64,000 nt of DNA. It comes from Streptomyces sp. NBC_00539 (GTDB lineage: Bacteria > Actinomycetota > Actinomycetes > Streptomycetales > Streptomycetaceae). The notes below the pieces were generated by a model. That model had not been told where the DNA came from. It saw nothing but the letters and a program-made list of their open reading frames with translations, and did no database searches. The stretch is taken from assembly GCF_036346105.1 (NCBI RefSeq), contig NZ_CP107811.1:744001-808000 (forward strand), in the 5' to 3' direction. The position numbers and the translations under genes were made by a program. Shown here one piece after another: positions 16,792 to 25,036 of the stretch (position 1 is the first letter of the stretch; every line of letters starts with the position of its first letter).

Positions 16792-18720
16792 ATGGGCCGC
16801 GTGAATGACGCCTCCAGCCCCCGCCCCCTCCCCGACAACCCGGTGGCGGCCGCGCTCCGCACGCTGCTCGGCCTGCTGGCCGAGGGGGCGCCGGCCGAGC
16901 GGTTCGCGGCGGCCGCCGGGGAGGTCCGTACCGGGGGCGCCGACCCGGCGGAGCTCGCCTTCGTCGAGGACGCCACGCGCGTCGCGCTGGACATCAGACG
17001 GACCCTCGGTCAGCACCGGCGCAGGGAGGCGGAGTTGACCGCCTTGTTCGACACGGCCGGGGATCTCGCCGCCCTGCGCGACCTGGACGCCGTACTGCGG
17101 GCGATCGTCCGCAGGGCGAGGACCCTGCTGGGCACCGACGTCGCCTACCTGACCCTCAACGACCCCGCGGCGGGCGACACGTTCATGCGCGTCACGGACG
17201 GCTCGGTCTCCGCCGCGTTCCAGCAGCTGCGCCTCGGCATGGGCGAGGGGCTCGGCGGTCTCGTGGCGCAGACGGCCCGGCCCTACGCCTCCAGCGACTA
17301 CGGCTCGGACGGCCGGTTCAAGCACACCGCGGCCATCGACCGGGGCGTCGGCGAGGAGGGGCTGCGGGGCATCCTCGGCGTCCCGCTCCGCGTGGGGACG
17401 CGGGTGATCGGCGTGCTGTACGCGGCCGACCGCGCCGTCCGGGCCTTCGCCCCCGACGCGGTCGCACTGCTGTCCTCGCTCGCCGACCACGCCGCCGTGG
17501 CCATCGACGGCGCCCGGCTGCTGGAGGAGACCCGGGCGGCGCTCGTCGAGCTGGGCGGGGCCAACGAGACGATCCGTGCCCACAGCGAAGCGATGCGCCT
17601 GGCCACCGAAACCCACGACCGGCTCACCGACCTCGTCCTGCGCGGCGGTGACGTGGGCGATCTCGCGCGGGACGTCGCGGGGCTGCTCGGCGGCGGCATC
17701 GTGGTCCACGACGCCGACGGCACCGAACTGGCCCGGGTCCGCGCCGATCCCCTCGCCGCACCCCTGCGGGGGGTGGCGGACTCCCGCAGCGGCGGGCGCG
17801 CGGTCGCCGTGGACGGCGTCTGGGTGTGGGCGGTCATGGCGGGCGCCGAACTCCTCGGAAGCGTCGCCCTGACCGGCCGGCCCGGTCTCACCGACTCCGA
17901 ACGGCGCCTGTTCGAGCGGGCCGGCCTGGTCACCGCCCTGCTGCTGCTGTTGCGGCGTTCCATAGCGGAGGCCGAGGACCGGGTGCGCGGCGAACTGCTC
18001 AGCGACCTGCTGACACCGGAGGGGGCGGGCCGGGTCCACGACGGGGCGAGCCGGCGGATACGGGCCCGTCGGCTGGGCCTGGACCTGTCCCGGCCGCATG
18101 CCGTGCTGGTGCTCCAGTGCGATCCGCGGCTACGGGGCCGCCTGGCGTCGGAGACGGCCCGCCGGGCCCGCGCCGCCCAGGGGTTGTCGGGCGTGCACCA
18201 GGGGCTCGTCGTCATGGTGGTCCCGGCGCCGCGCCCGGGGGACCTGGCCCGCTCGCTCGCCGCCGAGCTGGGGCTCGCGGCCGGCGCCCCGGTGACGGTG
18301 GGCGCCGCCGGGCCCGCGGAGCGGCCGGGCGCGTTGCCCGCCGTGTACGCGGAGGCGCTGCGGTGCGTGGAGGCCCTGCACGCGCTCGGGCAGTCCGGCC
18401 AGGGCGCCGGCCTCGCCGACCTGGGGTTCCTCGGCGTGCTGCTCGGCGACCGCGCCGATGTGAGCGGCTACGTCGAGCGGGTGCTGGGCCCCGTCATCGC
18501 GTACGACGCCCAGCGCGGGACCGATCTCGTCCGTACGCTGGACGCCTACTTCGCCCATGGCGCGAGCCTGTCCAAGGCGAAGGAGGCCCTGCACGTCCAC
18601 GTCAATACGGTGGTGCAGCGGCTGGACCGGATCCGCCGCCTCCTGGGTGACGACTGGAACGCCCCGGCTGCGGCGCTGGAGCTCCAGCTGGCCCTGCGTC
18701 TGTACCGTCTGACCTCGTGA
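16792..18720 (+). CDS. GAF-domain PucR/CdaR-type transcriptional regulator
   Basis: The 642-residue protein has a helical N-terminus, a GAF domain at about 85-245 (GTDVAYLTLNDPAAGDTFM, LRGILGVPLRVGTRVIGVLY), a middle region and a C-terminal PucR helix-turn-helix (LDAYFAHGASLSKAKEALHV then HVNTVVQRLDRIRRLLGDDW). GAF probably binds a small ligand. The start at 16792 follows GGAAGGGCTGTCAG. Tandem orientation behind the MHS transporter suggests that it controls uptake or use of the transported acid or nitrogen compound, as PucR relatives do in purine and aromatic catabolism. That target is inferred from position only. Confidence 0.88.
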   Translation: MGRVNDASSPRPLPDNPVAAALRTLLGLLAEGAPAERFAAAAGEVRTGGADPAELAFVEDATRVALDIRRTLGQHRRREAELTALFDTAGDLAALRDLDAVLRAIVRRARTLLGTDVAYLTLNDPAAGDTFMRVTDGSVSAAFQQLRLGMGEGLGGLVAQTARPYASSDYGSDGRFKHTAAIDRGVGEEGLRGILGVPLRVGTRVIGVLYAADRAVRAFAPDAVALLSSLADHAAVAIDGARLLEETRAALVELGGANETIRAHSEAMRLATETHDRLTDLVLRGGDVGDLARDVAGLLGGGIVVHDADGTELARVRADPLAAPLRGVADSRSGGRAVAVDGVWVWAVMAGAELLGSVALTGRPGLTDSERRLFERAGLVTALLLLLRRSIAEAEDRVRGELLSDLLTPEGAGRVHDGASRRIRARRLGLDLSRPHAVLVLQCDPRLRGRLASETARRARAAQGLSGVHQGLVVMVVPAPRPGDLARSLAAELGLAAGAPVTVGAAGPAERPGALPAVYAEALRCVEALHALGQSGQGAGLADLGFLGVLLGDRADVSGYVERVLGPVIAYDAQRGTDLVRTLDAYFAHGASLSKAKEALHVHVNTVVQRLDRIRRLLGDDWNAPAAALELQLALRLYRLTS

Positions 18721-18772
18721 CTCCCCGGTGAGCTATGTTTGATCACGAGTGGCATGAGAAGGAGGCCCGTCG

Positions 18773-19690
18773 GTGTCATCGGGGCAGCAGGAACGCGCTC
18801 AGGCGGCCGCCATCACGCCTGGCGGACAGGCCGCGGAGCACGAGCGTGCCCCCGCCGACCGGGTCCGGGCGCTGTTCGACGGGCACCCCCTGTCCCCCGG
18901 TCAGCGGCGGATCGCCCAGTATCTGATCGACCACCTCACCGAGGCCGCGTTCCTGTCGATCACCGAACTCGCGGAACGGGTCGGGGTGAGCCAGCCCTCC
19001 GTGACCCGCTTCGCGGCGTCGCTGGGTTTCAGCGGCTATCCCGCCCTGCGCGAGGTGTTGCAGCCGATCGCGCTGAACGCGGTGGCCGGCCATCAGGAGA
19101 GCCGGGAGCAGATCCGTCACAACGAGCTCCAGGCGGCGGTGGACGCGGAGATCGAGAACCTGGAGAACGTGCGCAGGCTGCTGGCCGACACCGACCGGAT
19201 CCTGGACATCGGCCGTGACCTGGCCCAGTCGGTCCCCCTCACCGTGCTCGGTCTGCGCATCTCCGTCTCCCTCGCGGAGTACTTCGCCTACGCGGCCCGG
19301 CGCATCCACCCCGACGTGCGCCTGGTGACGAGCGGTGGCAGCGTCGCCTACGACGCGCTGCTCCAGGCCCGTGCGGCGGGCGGCACCTGGGTGCTGGCCT
19401 TCGCCATGCCCCGGCACGCGAAGGAGACCCTCGCCGCGGTGCGGACGGCCCGCAGCGCCGGTCTGCGCGTCGTGCTGATCACCGATCCGACGCTGGGTCC
19501 CCTGGTGGAGGAGGCGGACGTGGTACTCACCGCGGGCACCGGATCGCGGCTGGTGTTCGACTCCTACGCGGCGCCCGGGGTGTTGTCGGCGGCCCTGCTG
19601 CAGGCCATGGCGGATGCGGACCCGGAGCGGACGCAGGTGCGCCTCGAAGGGTACGAGCAGGCCGCTGACCTGCACGGATTCTTCCTCTAG
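18773..19690 (+). CDS. MurR/RpiR-family regulator with SIS domain
   Basis: The N-terminal RpiR helix-turn-helix (LSPGQRRIAQYLIDHLTEAA, SITELAERVGVSQPSVTRFA) is followed by a SIS phosphosugar-binding domain at about 140-270 (VPLTVLGLRISVSLAEYFAY, RLVTSGGSVAYDALL, VLAFAMPRHAKETL). The GTG start at 18773 follows GAAGGAGGCCCGTC. It lies 52 bp after the PucR-type gene on the same strand, so co-transcription is possible. Relatives repress amino-sugar or hexose-phosphate pathways; no sugar operon is visible here. A dyad at 19742-19755 downstream might be its site. Confidence 0.9.
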   Translation: MSSGQQERAQAAAITPGGQAAEHERAPADRVRALFDGHPLSPGQRRIAQYLIDHLTEAAFLSITELAERVGVSQPSVTRFAASLGFSGYPALREVLQPIALNAVAGHQESREQIRHNELQAAVDAEIENLENVRRLLADTDRILDIGRDLAQSVPLTVLGLRISVSLAEYFAYAARRIHPDVRLVTSGGSVAYDALLQARAAGGTWVLAFAMPRHAKETLAAVRTARSAGLRVVLITDPTLGPLVEEADVVLTAGTGSRLVFDSYAAPGVLSAALLQAMADADPERTQVRLEGYEQAADLHGFFL

Positions 19691-20005
19691 CGCGGAAGCG
19701 GGCGCTCCTTTTCCGGATAGGAACGTTCACGCGAGAGCCGCATGAATTTTTTCATACGCTTGCTTACTCGACGGTATATATGTTTACTGAGGCGCGGCCG
19801 GAATCCACCAGATGCCGGGGAGAGCGACCCCACGCCCTCCCGAGCGAGCACCCAGCAGCGAGCGACTCCTCCTCACGCCCGCTTCCGGGTACCCGATCCG
19901 GGCTTTCGGATCCCGTAGACCGCCGTGGCGGCCTCGATCAACCCCTGGGTCGAGGCCGCCCACCCCCTCTCGATCAGAGTTCGACACCACTCGGAAGCGA
20001 CGAGA
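19691..20005. other. 315-bp intergenic region with AT-rich segment and dyad
   Basis: No gene is evident. An AT-rich stretch at 19741-19790 contains ATGAATTTTTTCAT (19742-19755, five-base arms ATGAA/TTCAT) and TATATATG-like sequence around 19775-19782, unusual in this GC-rich DNA. It probably holds the promoter of the gene at 20006, although hexamer spacing is ambiguous. Confidence 0.5.
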
Positions 20006-20389
20006 ATGCCCCAGACGGCCTCTGTCACCCTCAGCCCGGACTGGCCCTGTCAGGTCAAGGCCCCCGGAAGTCACGACTGGGAACGCACCGCCATCCGCTG
20101 GCTGCGCGACTTGCTGCCGGCCCGGTACGCGGCGTACTCGACGTTCAACCGCCATCCCGTCCTCCTCACCCGGCACGCGCGCATCCAGCTCCAGCACGAG
20201 ATACGCGCCGTGCGGGTGGCCCTGGAAACCTGCCGGGCCGAGCTGCCCTCCCTGGGCGTCGCCGAGTCCGTCATCGAGAACACCATCCGGATGTACGCCG
20301 TCGAACTCGACCAACTCGCCCGTCTGGCCCGGGGCGTCCGCCTGATCACCGACGCGCTCCTCGTCAACGGCGCACCCCGCCGGCGCTAG
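20006..20389 (+). CDS. Conserved-looking hypothetical protein, 127 aa
   Basis: The product is basic and helical (RTAIRWLRDLLPARYAAYST, RIQLQHEIRAVRVALETCRA), without signal or membrane segments. ATG at 20006 follows GGAAGCGACGAG. Tryptophan and arginine clusters suggest nucleic-acid or membrane-surface contact but nothing specific. The stop codon lies inside the 25-bp stem of the terminator shared with the convergent sensor kinase gene. Function unknown. Confidence 0.7.
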   Translation: MPQTASVTLSPDWPCQVKAPGSHDWERTAIRWLRDLLPARYAAYSTFNRHPVLLTRHARIQLQHEIRAVRVALETCRAELPSLGVAESVIENTIRMYAVELDQLARLARGVRLITDALLVNGAPRRR

Positions 20390-20442
20390 GCGGTCTCTTT
20401 CGGATCTTGCGGGTCAGGCAAGATCCGAAAGAGACCGCCTAG
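20386..20442. terminator. Strong bidirectional hairpin overlapping both gene ends
   Basis: A perfect 25-bp stem (20386-20410 with 20418-20442) has a 7-nt loop. It includes the stop codon of the gene at 20006-20389 and the last codons of the kinase gene at 20414-21865, so the hairpin is part of two coding ends. Confidence 0.9.
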
Positions 20443-21865
20443 GCGTCCGCGGCAGCGTCGCCACCAGGCGGGCGCCGCCCCCGGGGGCGTCGTGGACCCA
20501 GAGGGAGCCGCCCAGCCCGGAGGCGATGTCGCGGGCTATCGCCAGGCCCAGGCCCGACCCTCCCTCGTCCCGGCTGCGGGCGTCATCGAGCCGGGTGAAG
20601 CGTTCGAAGACCCGTTCCCGGTCCGCCTCCGCGATGCCGGGCCCGTCGTCGGACACCTCCAGCACCGCGACGCCGCGCTGCTCGTCCACCCGTAGGGACA
20701 GCGACACCCGCCCCGCGGCGTGACGTTGCGCGTTGTCCAGCAGGTTCCTGACGAGCCGGGACAGCCACAGGGTGCTGCCGCGCACGGTCACCCCCGGCGC
20801 GAGCTCCGCCTCCACCGGGACCCGGTCGCCCCCGCGCGGGCGCGCCGCCTCCCGGGCGACCGCGGTGAAGTCGACCGGGGCGGCCGGAGCCGGCTCGGCG
20901 GTGTCCAGGCGCGCCAGCAGGAGCAGGTCCGCCGCCAGGTCCTGCAGCCGGACCGTGTCCTCCAGCGCGCCGCCGACCAACTCGCCCCACGAGACGGGGT
21001 CGGGGTGCGCCTGCGCGACCTCCAGTTGGGTACGGAGCACCGTGATGGGGCTGCGCAGTTCGTGCGAGGCGTCCGCGATGAACTGCCGCTGCCGGATCCC
21101 TGCGGCTTCGAGCCGGTCCAGGGCCGCGTTCACCGTCACCGCCAGCCGGGCCACCTCGTCCTGGCTCGGCGGCACGGGCACCCGGCGGTGCAGGTCGCGC
21201 TCGCCGATCTCCGCCATCTCCGCGCGGATCGCCTCGACGGGCCGCAGTGCCCAGCCGGTCACGCGCCAGGTGACGAGGGCCACGGTCAGGACGAGCAGCG
21301 GCACCATGACCGCCAGCGCGGCGGTGATCATGTCCCCGGCGGCGTCGGCCTGCCGCAGCGAGGTGCCCGCGTAGACGGTGACCAGCCCCGACGCGGTGGC
21401 GGTGGTGACCTGTACGACGCGCTGGCGGTGCTCCTCGCGCACCGGACGGCCGTTCCACGTGTCGCGGACCGTTCCGGGCCGTGCGGGGCGGACCCCGGAC
21501 AGGGCGGGACGCCCCACCAGGTTGGGGCTCGCCGCCAGCACCCGGCCCCCGGCGTCCACCACCTGGAGGAAGTCCGTTCCCCGCCCGGCGGCCAGCACGG
21601 GGTCCAGCCGGCCTCCCGCCGCCATCCCCGCGGTGGCCACCGCCTGCCGCTCCGCGTCGGCCTGGGCACTGCGCACCAGGTTGCCGTGGAGCAGTCCGAG
21701 CAGCGCGAAGGAGGCCGCCCCGAGGGCGACGGCGACCACGGCGGACGCCCCGAGCGTCGCCCGGGCGCGTACGGAACGGGGCCGCGGGCCGCCCGCCAGG
21801 AGCCGGCGCAGCGCAAGGGCCCGCGCGCGCAGCCCGGCGCCGGGGCGGGACGTCCGCTCAGCCAC
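20414..21865 (-). CDS. Two-component sensor histidine kinase
   Basis: The 483-residue kinase has two membrane segments (about 38-60 and 180-200) around an extracellular sensor domain of about 120 residues, a HAMP domain, the phospho-acceptor box ASHELRSPITVLRTQLE (H268), and the N, G1 and G2 ATP-binding boxes (LVRNLLDNAQRHA, VSDDGPGI, GSGLGLAIA). The start at 21865 overlaps the regulator gene by 8 bp, so the two are co-translated. The last ten residues are encoded by a perfect terminator stem. The signal sensed is unknown; the PepSY-like protein encoded divergently may be part of the sensing system. Confidence 0.93.
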   Translation of the reverse strand: MAERTSRPGAGLRARALALRRLLAGGPRPRSVRARATLGASAVVAVALGAASFALLGLLHGNLVRSAQADAERQAVATAGMAAGGRLDPVLAAGRGTDFLQVVDAGGRVLAASPNLVGRPALSGVRPARPGTVRDTWNGRPVREEHRQRVVQVTTATASGLVTVYAGTSLRQADAAGDMITAALAVMVPLLVLTVALVTWRVTGWALRPVEAIRAEMAEIGERDLHRRVPVPPSQDEVARLAVTVNAALDRLEAAGIRQRQFIADASHELRSPITVLRTQLEVAQAHPDPVSWGELVGGALEDTVRLQDLAADLLLLARLDTAEPAPAAPVDFTAVAREAARPRGGDRVPVEAELAPGVTVRGSTLWLSRLVRNLLDNAQRHAAGRVSLSLRVDEQRGVAVLEVSDDGPGIAEADRERVFERFTRLDDARSRDEGGSGLGLAIARDIASGLGGSLWVHDAPGGGARLVATLPRTPRRSLSDLA

Positions 21866-22535
21866 CGTCGGCCGCCAGCCGGTAACCGGCGCCGCGCACC
21901 GTCTCCACCGCGGCCCGCCCGAAGGGTGCGTCGATCTTCCGTCGCAGGGCGCTGACGTGCACCTCCACGACGTTCAGGTCACCGTCGTAGGCGGCGTCCC
22001 ACACGTTCTCCAGGATCTCGCGCTTGGGCACCACCTCCCCGGCCCGCCGGGCCAGGTACTCCAGGACGGCGAACTCCCGCGAGGTCAGGCGCACTTCGGC
22101 CCGGCCTCGCGTACACCGCTGCGCGGCCGGGTCGACCACCAGGTCACCGAAGGTCATCGTGTGCGGGCGGCGGCGGCCGGTGCGCCGGACCAGCGCGCGC
22201 AGCCGGGCCACGAGGACGACGTAGGAGAACGGCTTGGACAGGAAGTCGTCCGCGCCGGTGTCCAGGGCTTCGGCCTCGTCGTACTCGCCGTCCTTCGCGG
22301 TGAGCATCAAGATCCCCGACTCGCAGCCCGCCGCGCGCAGCCGGGCACAGACCCGGTAGCCGTTCAGGCCCGGAAGCATGATGTCGAGCACGATGGCGTC
22401 GTAGTCGTGCTCGGCGGCCAGCCACAGCCCTCGGGTGCCGTCGTGGGCGACGTCCACCGTGAACCCTTCGGCTCCGAGCCCCCGCTGCAGGGCGGCGGCC
22501 AGCCGCCGCTCGTCCTCGACCACCAGTACGCGCAT
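21858..22535 (-). CDS. OmpR/PhoB-family response regulator
   Basis: The 225-residue regulator has a receiver domain (MRVLVVEDERRLAAAL, phospho-aspartate in AIVLDIMLPGLNG, K in DDFLSKPF) and a winged-helix DNA-binding domain (VRLTSREFAVLEYLARRAGE, VVEVHVSALRRKID, VRGAGYRL). The start at 22535 is followed directly by the conserved receiver; the longer frame adds unrelated residues. It is the first gene of a pair with the kinase and is divergent from the PepSY-like gene. Phased CTTCAG repeats in the shared intergenic region are likely its binding sites. Confidence 0.94.
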   Translation of the reverse strand: MRVLVVEDERRLAAALQRGLGAEGFTVDVAHDGTRGLWLAAEHDYDAIVLDIMLPGLNGYRVCARLRAAGCESGILMLTAKDGEYDEAEALDTGADDFLSKPFSYVVLVARLRALVRRTGRRRPHTMTFGDLVVDPAAQRCTRGRAEVRLTSREFAVLEYLARRAGEVVPKREILENVWDAAYDGDLNVVEVHVSALRRKIDAPFGRAAVETVRGAGYRLAADGG

Positions 22536-22569
22536 GGGGTCAAGGTTCGCAGGTCGCCCCGCGCGGTTG

Positions 22570-22606
22570 CTGAAGAGGTCTTCAGCTCGCTTCAGCGCAG
22601 CTTCAG
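22570..22606. promoter_or_regulatory. Phased CTTCAG repeats, probable response-regulator box
   Basis: CTTCAG occurs at 22580, 22590 and 22601, with the inverted CTGAAG at 22570. Spacings of 10, 10 and 11 bp put all copies on one face of the helix, as OmpR-family regulators require. It lies between the divergent regulator and PepSY-like genes. Confidence 0.65.
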
Positions 22607-22668
22607 GATGCGCGGCGCACGATCTGCCCTGCCGGGCGGAGCGCCCGGAGTACGCGAGGAGCACTCAC

Positions 22669-23289
22669 ATGACCCAGTCCACTCCCCAGCCTTCCGACGA
22701 CCGGCCCGCGGACGCCGGTGAGGCGAAAGCGGTGCCGGCGGACGCCTCGCCGGCCGGCCGTCGCGGCAGGCTCGTCCGGCTGACCCGGCAGGGGCGTACG
22801 CGTGGGGTGGCCCTCGGGCTGGTGGTGCTGGTCGGCGGCGCGGCGGCGGCCGTGGCGGTCGCGGAGCACCGGCACGAGGAGCGGGAGGGGCACGCGTCCT
22901 TCGCCCGGGAGCACGGCCGGGGTGACGGTCCGAAGGCCGGCCGGGCGCAGGCGGGGCCCCACGCCGACGGCCCGAGGGGAGGCCGCGGCACGGAAGACGG
23001 CGCACCCGGGTGGCGGCGGCCGGGCCGGGAAGGCGGCGGCGCGAAGCCGGCCGCTCCCGCGCCGCTGCCCTCGCTGCCCGCCACCCAGGCCGTGGACAAG
23101 GCGGCGGGAGCCGTGTCGGGCGGCAAGGTGGAGTCGCTGCGCGTGGTCGTGGAACAGGGCGGGGCGAGCGCGTGGGACGCCGTGGTCCTCGGCCCGGACG
23201 GGGTCAGGCACGACGTCACCCTCTCCGGGAGCGACGGCACGGTGACGGGCAACTCGGTGCGGGAAAAGGGCCCGAAGGCCCCTCGCTGA
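22669..23289 (+). CDS. Membrane-anchored PepSY-like protein
   Basis: A 206-residue protein with a cytoplasmic N-terminus, one membrane segment (GVALGLVVLVGGAAAAVAVA), a long charged Gly/Arg/His-rich linker and a C-terminal domain of about 65 residues (LPATQAVDKAAGAVSGGKVE, AWDAVVLGPDGVRHDVTLSG) that resembles PepSY domains. It is divergent from the response regulator and probably regulated by it. PepSY proteins often act with sensor kinases or inhibit extracellular peptidases; His and Asp/Glu runs in the linker could bind metal. The role is inferred. Confidence 0.75.
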   Translation: MTQSTPQPSDDRPADAGEAKAVPADASPAGRRGRLVRLTRQGRTRGVALGLVVLVGGAAAAVAVAEHRHEEREGHASFAREHGRGDGPKAGRAQAGPHADGPRGGRGTEDGAPGWRRPGREGGGAKPAAPAPLPSLPATQAVDKAAGAVSGGKVESLRVVVEQGGASAWDAVVLGPDGVRHDVTLSGSDGTVTGNSVREKGPKAPR

Positions 23290-23299
23290 CGCTGCCCGC

Positions 23300-24925
23300 T
23301 CAGTCGGTCGCGAGGAGGCGGGTGGCCGCCTCGCGCATCTCGACCTTGCGGATCTTTCCGGTGACGGTCATCGGGAACTCGTCCACGACGTGGACGTAGC
23401 GCGGGATCTTGAAGTGTGCGAGGCGGCCCCCGCAGTACGCGCGGACGGCTTCGGCGGTCAGCGGCTCTGCGCCTTCGCGCATCCGGACCCACGCCATCAG
23501 CTCCTCACCGTACTTCGCGTCGGGGACGCCGATGACCTGGACGTCCAGGACGTCCGGGTGTCCGTGGAGGAACTCCTCGATCTCGCGCGGGTAGATGTTC
23601 TCGCCGCCGCGGATCACCATGTCCTTGATCCGGCCGGTGATGCTCAGGTAGCCGTCCTCGTCCATGACGGCCAGGTCGCCGGTGTGCATCCAGCGTGCCG
23701 CGTCGACGGCTTCGGCGGTCCGCTCGGGCTCGCCCCAGTAGCCGAGCATGACGGAGTAGCCCCGGGTGCACAGTTCGCCCGGCTCCCCGCGCGGGACGGT
23801 CCGCCCGGAGGACGGATCGACCACCTTGACCTCCAGGTGGGGGCCGACACGGCCCACGGTCGACACCCGGCGTCCGACGGAGTCGTCCGCGCGGGTCTGC
23901 GTCGACACCGGTGAGGTCTCCGTCATGCCGTAGCAGATGGAGACCTCCGTCATGCCCATCTTGTCGATGACCTCCTTCATCACCTCGACGGGGCACGGGG
24001 AGCCGGCCATGATGCCGGTCCGGAGGCTGGAGAGGTCGTACGCGGCGAAGCCGGGGTCGGCGAGTTCGGCGATGAACATCGTCGGCACGCCGTACAGCGA
24101 GGTGCACGACTCGGCCTCCACGGCCGCCAGGGTGGCCGCGGGGTCGAACGAGGGCGCCGGGATGACGAGCGCCGCGCCGTGGCTCGTACAGGCCAGAGCG
24201 CCCATCACCATCCCGAAGCAATGGTAGAAGGGAACGGGGACGCAGACCCGGTCCTGCTCGGTGTAGTGGCACAACTCCCCGACGAAGAACCCGTTGTTGA
24301 GGATGTTGTGGTGGGACAGCGTCGCCCCCTTGGGGAAGCCGGTGGTCCCGGAGGTGTACTGGATGTTGATGGGGTCGTCGGGGCTCAGCGCCGCCCGCGC
24401 CCGCTCCAGTCGGGCCGCATCGCCCTGCCGGCCGCGCTCCAGCAGGGAGGCCCACAGGTCGCCTTCCAGCAGGACGACGTGCTCCAGCTCCGGGCAGCGC
24501 GGGCGCACCTCCTCGATCATGGCCGCGTAGTCGGAGGTCTTGAACCGGTCGGCGGCGGCGAGCAGCCGGATCCCCGACTGCCGCAGCACGTACTCCAACT
24601 CGTGCGAGCGGTAGGCGGGGTTCACCGTGACCAGGATCGCCCCGATCTTGGCGGTCGCGTACTGGACCAGCGTCCATTCGGGGCGGTTGGGCGCCCAGAT
24701 GCCGACCCGGTCGCCCTTGGTGATGCCGAGGTCCAGCAGGCCGAGGGCGAGCGCGTCGACGTCCGCCGCCAGTTCGGCGTAGGTCCAGCGGCGTCCGGTG
24801 GCCATGTCGACGAGGGCGTCGCGCTCGGGGAACCTGCGCGCGGTGCGGTCCAGGTTCTCGCCGATCGTGTCGCCGAGCAGCGGCACTTCGTGGACCCCGT
24901 ACGCGTAGCTGGACTCTGCGGACAC
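23300..24925 (-). CDS. Acyl-CoA synthetase, AMP-forming (FadD-like)
   Basis: The 541-residue enzyme has the ANL-family motifs [18 protein letters not shown] (A3/P-loop), [45 protein letters not shown] and the catalytic lysine in MTVTGKIRK near the C-terminus. It should activate a medium- or long-chain fatty acid to its CoA thioester through an acyl adenylate. The GTG start at 24925 follows AGGAGG closely. It is convergent with the PepSY-like gene, and no other beta-oxidation gene is adjacent. Unlike the truncated ligase at 5390, all catalytic residues are present. Confidence 0.92.
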   Translation of the reverse strand: MSAESSYAYGVHEVPLLGDTIGENLDRTARRFPERDALVDMATGRRWTYAELAADVDALALGLLDLGITKGDRVGIWAPNRPEWTLVQYATAKIGAILVTVNPAYRSHELEYVLRQSGIRLLAAADRFKTSDYAAMIEEVRPRCPELEHVVLLEGDLWASLLERGRQGDAARLERARAALSPDDPINIQYTSGTTGFPKGATLSHHNILNNGFFVGELCHYTEQDRVCVPVPFYHCFGMVMGALACTSHGAALVIPAPSFDPAATLAAVEAESCTSLYGVPTMFIAELADPGFAAYDLSSLRTGIMAGSPCPVEVMKEVIDKMGMTEVSICYGMTETSPVSTQTRADDSVGRRVSTVGRVGPHLEVKVVDPSSGRTVPRGEPGELCTRGYSVMLGYWGEPERTAEAVDAARWMHTGDLAVMDEDGYLSITGRIKDMVIRGGENIYPREIEEFLHGHPDVLDVQVIGVPDAKYGEELMAWVRMREGAEPLTAEAVRAYCGGRLAHFKIPRYVHVVDEFPMTVTGKIRKVEMREAATRLLATD

Positions 24926-25036
24926 ACGGCCTCCTGTAACCAGTGGTGCGGGCGGGCCCGGTGGGCCGGCGCCCTCCTATGATCACCGCGCGGGGCCGTC
25001 GGGGCCAGGGCCCGGACTCCCCCGGGGGCGTCCGCC

